Origin: Sipunculus nudus
Lineage: Eukaryota > Annelida > Sipuncula > Golfingiida > Sipunculidae
Length of the DNA: 64,000 bases
Reading direction: 5' to 3'
Assembly (NCBI GenBank): GCA_026874595.1
Contig: CM049308.1
Location: forward strand, 35,086,027-35,150,026
The notes below the pieces were generated by a model that worked only from the letters and a program-made list of their open reading frames with translations, did no database searches and was not told the origin of the DNA. Both the position numbers and the translations under genes were made by a program. This document shows positions 59,843 through 64,000 of this stretch, in pieces (the stretch's first letter is position 1; each line of letters begins with the position of its first letter).

Positions 59843-60085
59843 TTAATATAACTGTACATCTGTGTGTATCTTTGTGTCGAAGCACTTCATAAATTGGGTC
59901 AGAAATTGTTCTTCTAAGATGAAAATATAATGTTTGTGAAAAGTTCCTGAAAACACTGGAATACATCCGTCCAATTTAATGTGTGTAGTTCACCAGACTG
60001 CGCTATGTGTATAAAGGGACATACCAGGTATGTCAAATACACACGAGGTATTGTGTTTTCTCCATACAATATTATGGTATCTGCC

Positions 60086-62073
60086 TTAGCAGATAGCCCT
60101 TTTAAATACAATTGAAAAATTATTTACCAAAATTTTAAATGAAAGATTATTACTGTGGGCTGAAAATCATAATAGATGTTTAGAGGAACAAGCAGGTTAT
60201 AGAAGAAATTATAACACAGTTGATAATATGTTCACCCTAATGGCATCAACTGAATCCTATTTATCAAAGAAAAAAAGGCCGATTTTATGCAATATTCATA
60301 GACTTTTCCAAAGCTTTTGACGGTATACAACATCAGTTATTATTTCACATTCTTTATAAAATAGGGATTAGAGGGAAAATATACAATATCTTGAAATCCA
60401 TGTATTCAAAATCAAAATCTTGTGTATTAACTGAAAAAGGTTTAACTGATTACTTTTCGTGCACTGTAGGAACAAGGCAGGGCTGTATGATCAGTCCTTT
60501 ATTGTTTACATTCTTTATGAATGAATTATACTTTACACTGCATTCAGAAAGAGAAGTATATATATTAGTCCAGAAGCAAAATCACTCTCCATGCTTATGT
60601 TTGCAGATGACGTTGTATGTTTCGCTGATACAGCTGGTCGGTTACAAACCCAAATCAACAAATTAGATTTTTTTTGTGATTTATATGAAATGAAAGTTAA
60701 TATATACAAAACAAAAATAGTAGTATTCAGAAATTGTTGCGTCTTAAAAAGATATGAAAAGTGGTACTATAAAGGAAAACAAGTTGAAATGGTTAGTAGT
60801 TATAAATATTTAGGGGGAATTTTTACAAGTTTTCTTAAATGGTCAAGAATGAAACAACATTTAGCAAATCAAGCCAATAAGACTGTCATAATGATTAAAA
60901 ATTTATTAGTAATTATAAACATTTAACAGTGGATCAGTCCTTTTTTCTTTTTGACAGAATGGTGCTAACAATTTTATGTGATGGTAGTGAATTATGGGGC
61001 CATGAAAACTGTAACACTATTGAATCAGTTCAGAACAAATTTTGCAAATACAATCTTAAAATTAATTCTTCATCACCAACTGCTGCTGCACTTGGTGAAT
61101 GTGGACGATGGCCTTTGAAAATTCATTATGTATTCAGATGCATTAAGTATTGGACCAAAATATTAAGAATGACACCAAACAGGTATCCTAAACAGTTATA
61201 TGGTAAATTATGTCGCCTGGATGAACTAGGAAGGAAAACTTGGACCACAAAAGTTAAAAATTTATTATTTTCATTAGGTTTTGGTTACACTTGGATATTG
61301 CAGGATTTAGGGGATACACAATTGTTTCTGTCAGAGCTACACCAAAGATTAAAAGATATTTATTTGCAAGAATGGTCGAATCACATTTCAATTAATAAAC
61401 GTTTAGAATCATACTCCGTGTTAAATCACTCATAACCAAAGAAATGTATTTAAATATTGTGAAAAATAATAATCATAAAACCAGTTTAGCTAGATTAAGA
61501 TGTTCATCACATACTTTGCAAATTGAAAAAGAAAGACATGATAAGATACATTGGACTGAAAGAAATTGTACCTATTGTTTAAAACATGGTGAAAATTTAG
61601 TTGAAACTGAATATCATTTCATGATGAAGTGTCCATTATATAATGATTTGAGAGACATTTTCTTTTAAAATTAGGTAAATTTCTTTTGTTTCACTTATGT
61701 CAAATAAAAATCCTTCTGTTATTAATAATCTAGCAGGTTTTGTATATTATGTTTTTAAAAGAATAAATAATCATGAATAAATCAATATTAGGGTATTTAA
61801 AATAGTTCTTATTTAATATTGATGTTAATTTAACTGAAACCTATTTTGGAAAAGGATTTATCATTTATAAAAATCTGAGCACTTGAATGTTAATTGCATA
61901 CAAATACATCTGTAAATAATTGAATATAAAAGAAATGACCTCCGCATGTACTTAAAATTTATTTGTTAAATGTGTTTTTTATATTTATCACTCATTGATA
62001 CTGTATTATGCATGCACTTATGGAAAAATGGGCCTGAGGCCTTATATTTTCTGAATAAAGTATTCATTCATTC
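60086..62073 (+). mobile_element. 5'-truncated non-LTR retrotransposon (LINE)
   Basis: Remnant of a LINE ORF2. Visible reverse transcriptase blocks: QAGYRRNYNTVDNMF (near 60190), FYAIFIDFSKAFD (near 60282), GTRQGCMISPLLF (near 60470) and FADDVV (near 60605), then YKYLGGIF (near 60805). After the RT comes a C-terminal domain with a Cys/His cluster (CTYC...HFMMKC, 61560-61640). Successive parts lie in different frames, so frameshifts and stops inactivate it. The 3' end has AATAAA and an (ATTC)n tail. Both flanks carry the 12 bp ATGGTATCTGCC (60074-60085 and 62074-62085), a target-site duplication. The clade is not determined; the endonuclease is absent through truncation. Confidence 0.92.
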
Positions 62074-62317
62074 ATGGTATCTGCCAATATTTCGTTCTAA
62101 AACTATATGCTTAATCTTGTAAACAAGTGGAAATAAACTTGCATCGGACGCAATCAATCGGGTCAAACATAAATATTGCGAACACCCCACCTGGCAGCCA
62201 TTCCGGACAACTAAGAAATCGAGATTTTTGTCAAGTATCCATAGGGTGTTTCTTCTGCCTTTCTACTTTGTCTGCATTTCTACTTAGTTATTTCTTATCA
62301 TTGTCTGCATGGGAGTT

Positions 62318-62480
62318 GTCTTGCAAGATTAGACCTCTGGTCAGGCAGACTATGTCTGGTAAACAGACACGACTGGACTATGTTTACTCACTCTCTAGAC
62401 CATTACAATGCATACAACAGGTGACTGTAGATAGTGTCCGTGTCCCGGGATTTTTTAGCTAGGGAAACTTTACTATTAAG
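62318..62480 (+). mobile_element. Fragment of the TTAA-type transposon family
   Basis: AGATTAGACCTCTGGTCAGG, GGTAAACAGACACGACTGG, ATGTTTACTCAC and AGGGAAACTTTACTATTAA occur in the order seen in copies A-C. The ends are missing. Confidence 0.5.
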
Positions 62481-63011
62481 CCAACATTAACTAAAGCAAT
62501 AGATAATAAACATATTATTGCACCATTTTTGTAGCTTTTAACGACAGACCTAAAAGACCATAATCAATGTATAATATTTTCTCATTCATATCAGTATATC
62601 TATCGGCCTCATTTCCCGGGCATGGCAGAGCAAGACTGGAGTTTTCTGACGATGACCATTCATAGTAATATTAGATCTGTAAATACTCGTATCTCAAAAA
62701 TAAACTTCATGGTTTTCATTGTTGTTTTTTTTTCTATTTTGTGCACATGCCTGGACTAGGGTGTGGGGCGAACCAGCTTTTATCGTTCGTGCGTCATTTT
62801 ACCGATGTACACTAATGGTTAAGTTAAAGATGCACGGTGCCGCCAAGCAAGATTGTCATCACACATCATACTAATTACTTACACGAAAAATAAAGCACTG
62901 TTACACCTCTTTGACAAGGACACGGACAAATATGTTACAAATAGAAATGGTAAATAAAATTTTGTGCATGTGATGGATTTTTTGTTATACACATTACACC
63001 AGTGATGTAGC
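62481..63011. other. Intergenic, nothing recognised
   Basis: AT-rich sequence without exon-like frames or clear repeats. Confidence 0.5.
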
Positions 63012-64000
63012 CGAGTCCACACTATCCGAGTCCGGGCGGAAGTCCGAGTCCATGTACCACGAGTCCGAGTCCAGGTCTGAGGCCAGATACCACGAGTCCG
63101 AGTCCAAGTCTGAGGCCAGATACCACGAGTCCGAGTCCAAATCCGAGTCCAGGTACCACGAGTCCGAGTCCAGGTCTGAGGCCAGGTACCACGAGCCGCG
63201 TCCAAGTCTGAGGCCAGGTACCACGAGTCCGAGTCCAGGTCTGAGGCCAGATACCACGAGTCCGAGTCCAAGTCTGAGGCCAGATACCACGAGTCCGAGT
63301 CCAAGTCCGAGTCCAGGTACCACGAGTCCGAGTCCAGGTCTGAGGCCAGGTACCACGAGCCGCGTCCAAGTCTGAGGCCAGGTACCACGAGTCCGAGTCA
63401 AAGTCTGAGGCCAGGTACCCCGAGTCCGAGTCCAGGTACCGCGAGTCCGCGTCCAAGTCTGAGGCCAGGTACCACGAGTCCGAGTCCAAGTCTGAGTCCA
63501 GGTAACACGGGTCCGAGTCCAAGTCTGAGTCAAGGCTCCACGAGTCCGAGTACAAGTCTGAGGACAGGAACCACGAGTCAGAGTCCTAGTCTGAGTCCAG
63601 GTACCACGGGTCCGAGTACAAGTCAGAGGCCAGGTACCACGGGTCCAAGTACAAGTCTGAGGACAGGTACCACGAGTCCGAGTCCATGTCTGAGTCCAGG
63701 TACCATGGGTCCGAGTCCAAGTCTGAGTCCAGGAACCACGGGTCCGAGTCCAGGTCTGAGGCCAGGTACCACGGGTCCGAGTTCAAGTCTGAGTCCAGGC
63801 TCCACGAGTCCGAGTACAAGTCTGAGGCCAGGTACCACGAGTGCGAGTCCAAGTCTGAGTTCAGGTACCAAGGGTCCGAGTCCAAGTCTGAGGCCAGGTA
63901 CCACGGGTCTGAGTTCAAGTCTGAGGCCAGGTACCATGAGTCAAAGTCTGAGGCCAGGTACTACGAGTCTGAGTACAAGTCGGAGGCCAGGTACCACGAG
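63012..64000. repeat. 33 bp minisatellite, runs off the window
   Basis: About 30 units. The consensus joins GAGTCCGAGTCCAAGTCTGA to GGCCAGGTACCAC, and nearly every unit has GGTACC. Higher-order copies (e.g. the GAGCCGCGTCC variant at 63194 and 63357) show recent segmental duplication. The unit length is a multiple of three without stops, so several frames on both strands stay open; these are not evidence of a gene. Confidence 0.97.

Noticed and set aside
62879-63937. Long open frames of 104-179 codons on both strands
   Set aside because: They are translations of the 33 bp minisatellite, open in several frames at once because the unit has no stops and a length divisible by three.

Overview
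The window is AT-rich, intron-rich animal nuclear DNA. Spliceosomal GT-AG introns, poly(A) signals, long (TA)n and poly-G tracts, tRNA-derived SINEs, a LINE and several families of small DNA transposons point to a marine invertebrate. The repeat style (AGGTCA-rich intron repeats, intronic 'ggacagacagacagacc' repeats, GAATTGAAT-rich elements) suggests a bivalve mollusc; this species call is an inference.

Four protein genes can be assembled exon by exon with intact frames. (1) PSMC1/Rpt2, the 26S proteasome ATPase, + strand, 3643-14316, 12 coding exons, 439 aa. (2) An FBXO48-like small F-box protein, + strand, 21385-22204, 2 coding exons, 126 aa. (3) FIBP, acidic FGF intracellular-binding protein, - strand, 38883-25594, 10 coding exons, 362 aa. 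(4) A four-transmembrane TMEM179-like protein, + strand, 43754-53085, 5 coding exons, 390 aa. FBXO48-like and FIBP converge. FIBP and the TMEM179-like gene diverge from a 4.9 kb interval full of transposons and repeated motifs. These are unrelated housekeeping or signalling genes, with no sign of an operon or common pathway.

The rest is mainly mobile and repetitive DNA. Elements with recognisable ends and target-site duplications (TSDs) are: a 1,035 bp element in PSMC1 intron 1 (8 bp TSD); an 875 bp foldback element in FIBP intron 7 (8 bp TSD); a 1,143 bp element 99 bp upstream of the FIBP start codon (9 bp TSD); a TTAA-type family of about 480-500 bp with three full copies and two fragments; and a 5'-truncated, frameshifted LINE at 60086-62073 (12 bp TSD). 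Tandem arrays include a 50 bp array made from the PSMC1 exon 4/intron 4 junction, a 26 bp array in the TMEM179-like intron 1, and a 33 bp minisatellite running off the right edge.

I found no CRISPR array, operon or prokaryote-type system. The most unusual points are the array of repeated splice donors in PSMC1, the transposon at the FIBP 5' end, an apparent GC-AG intron in FIBP, the foldback element whose two arms keep the same reading frames open, and a cluster of a GGTAACGGTGTCGAG-type motif upstream of FIBP.
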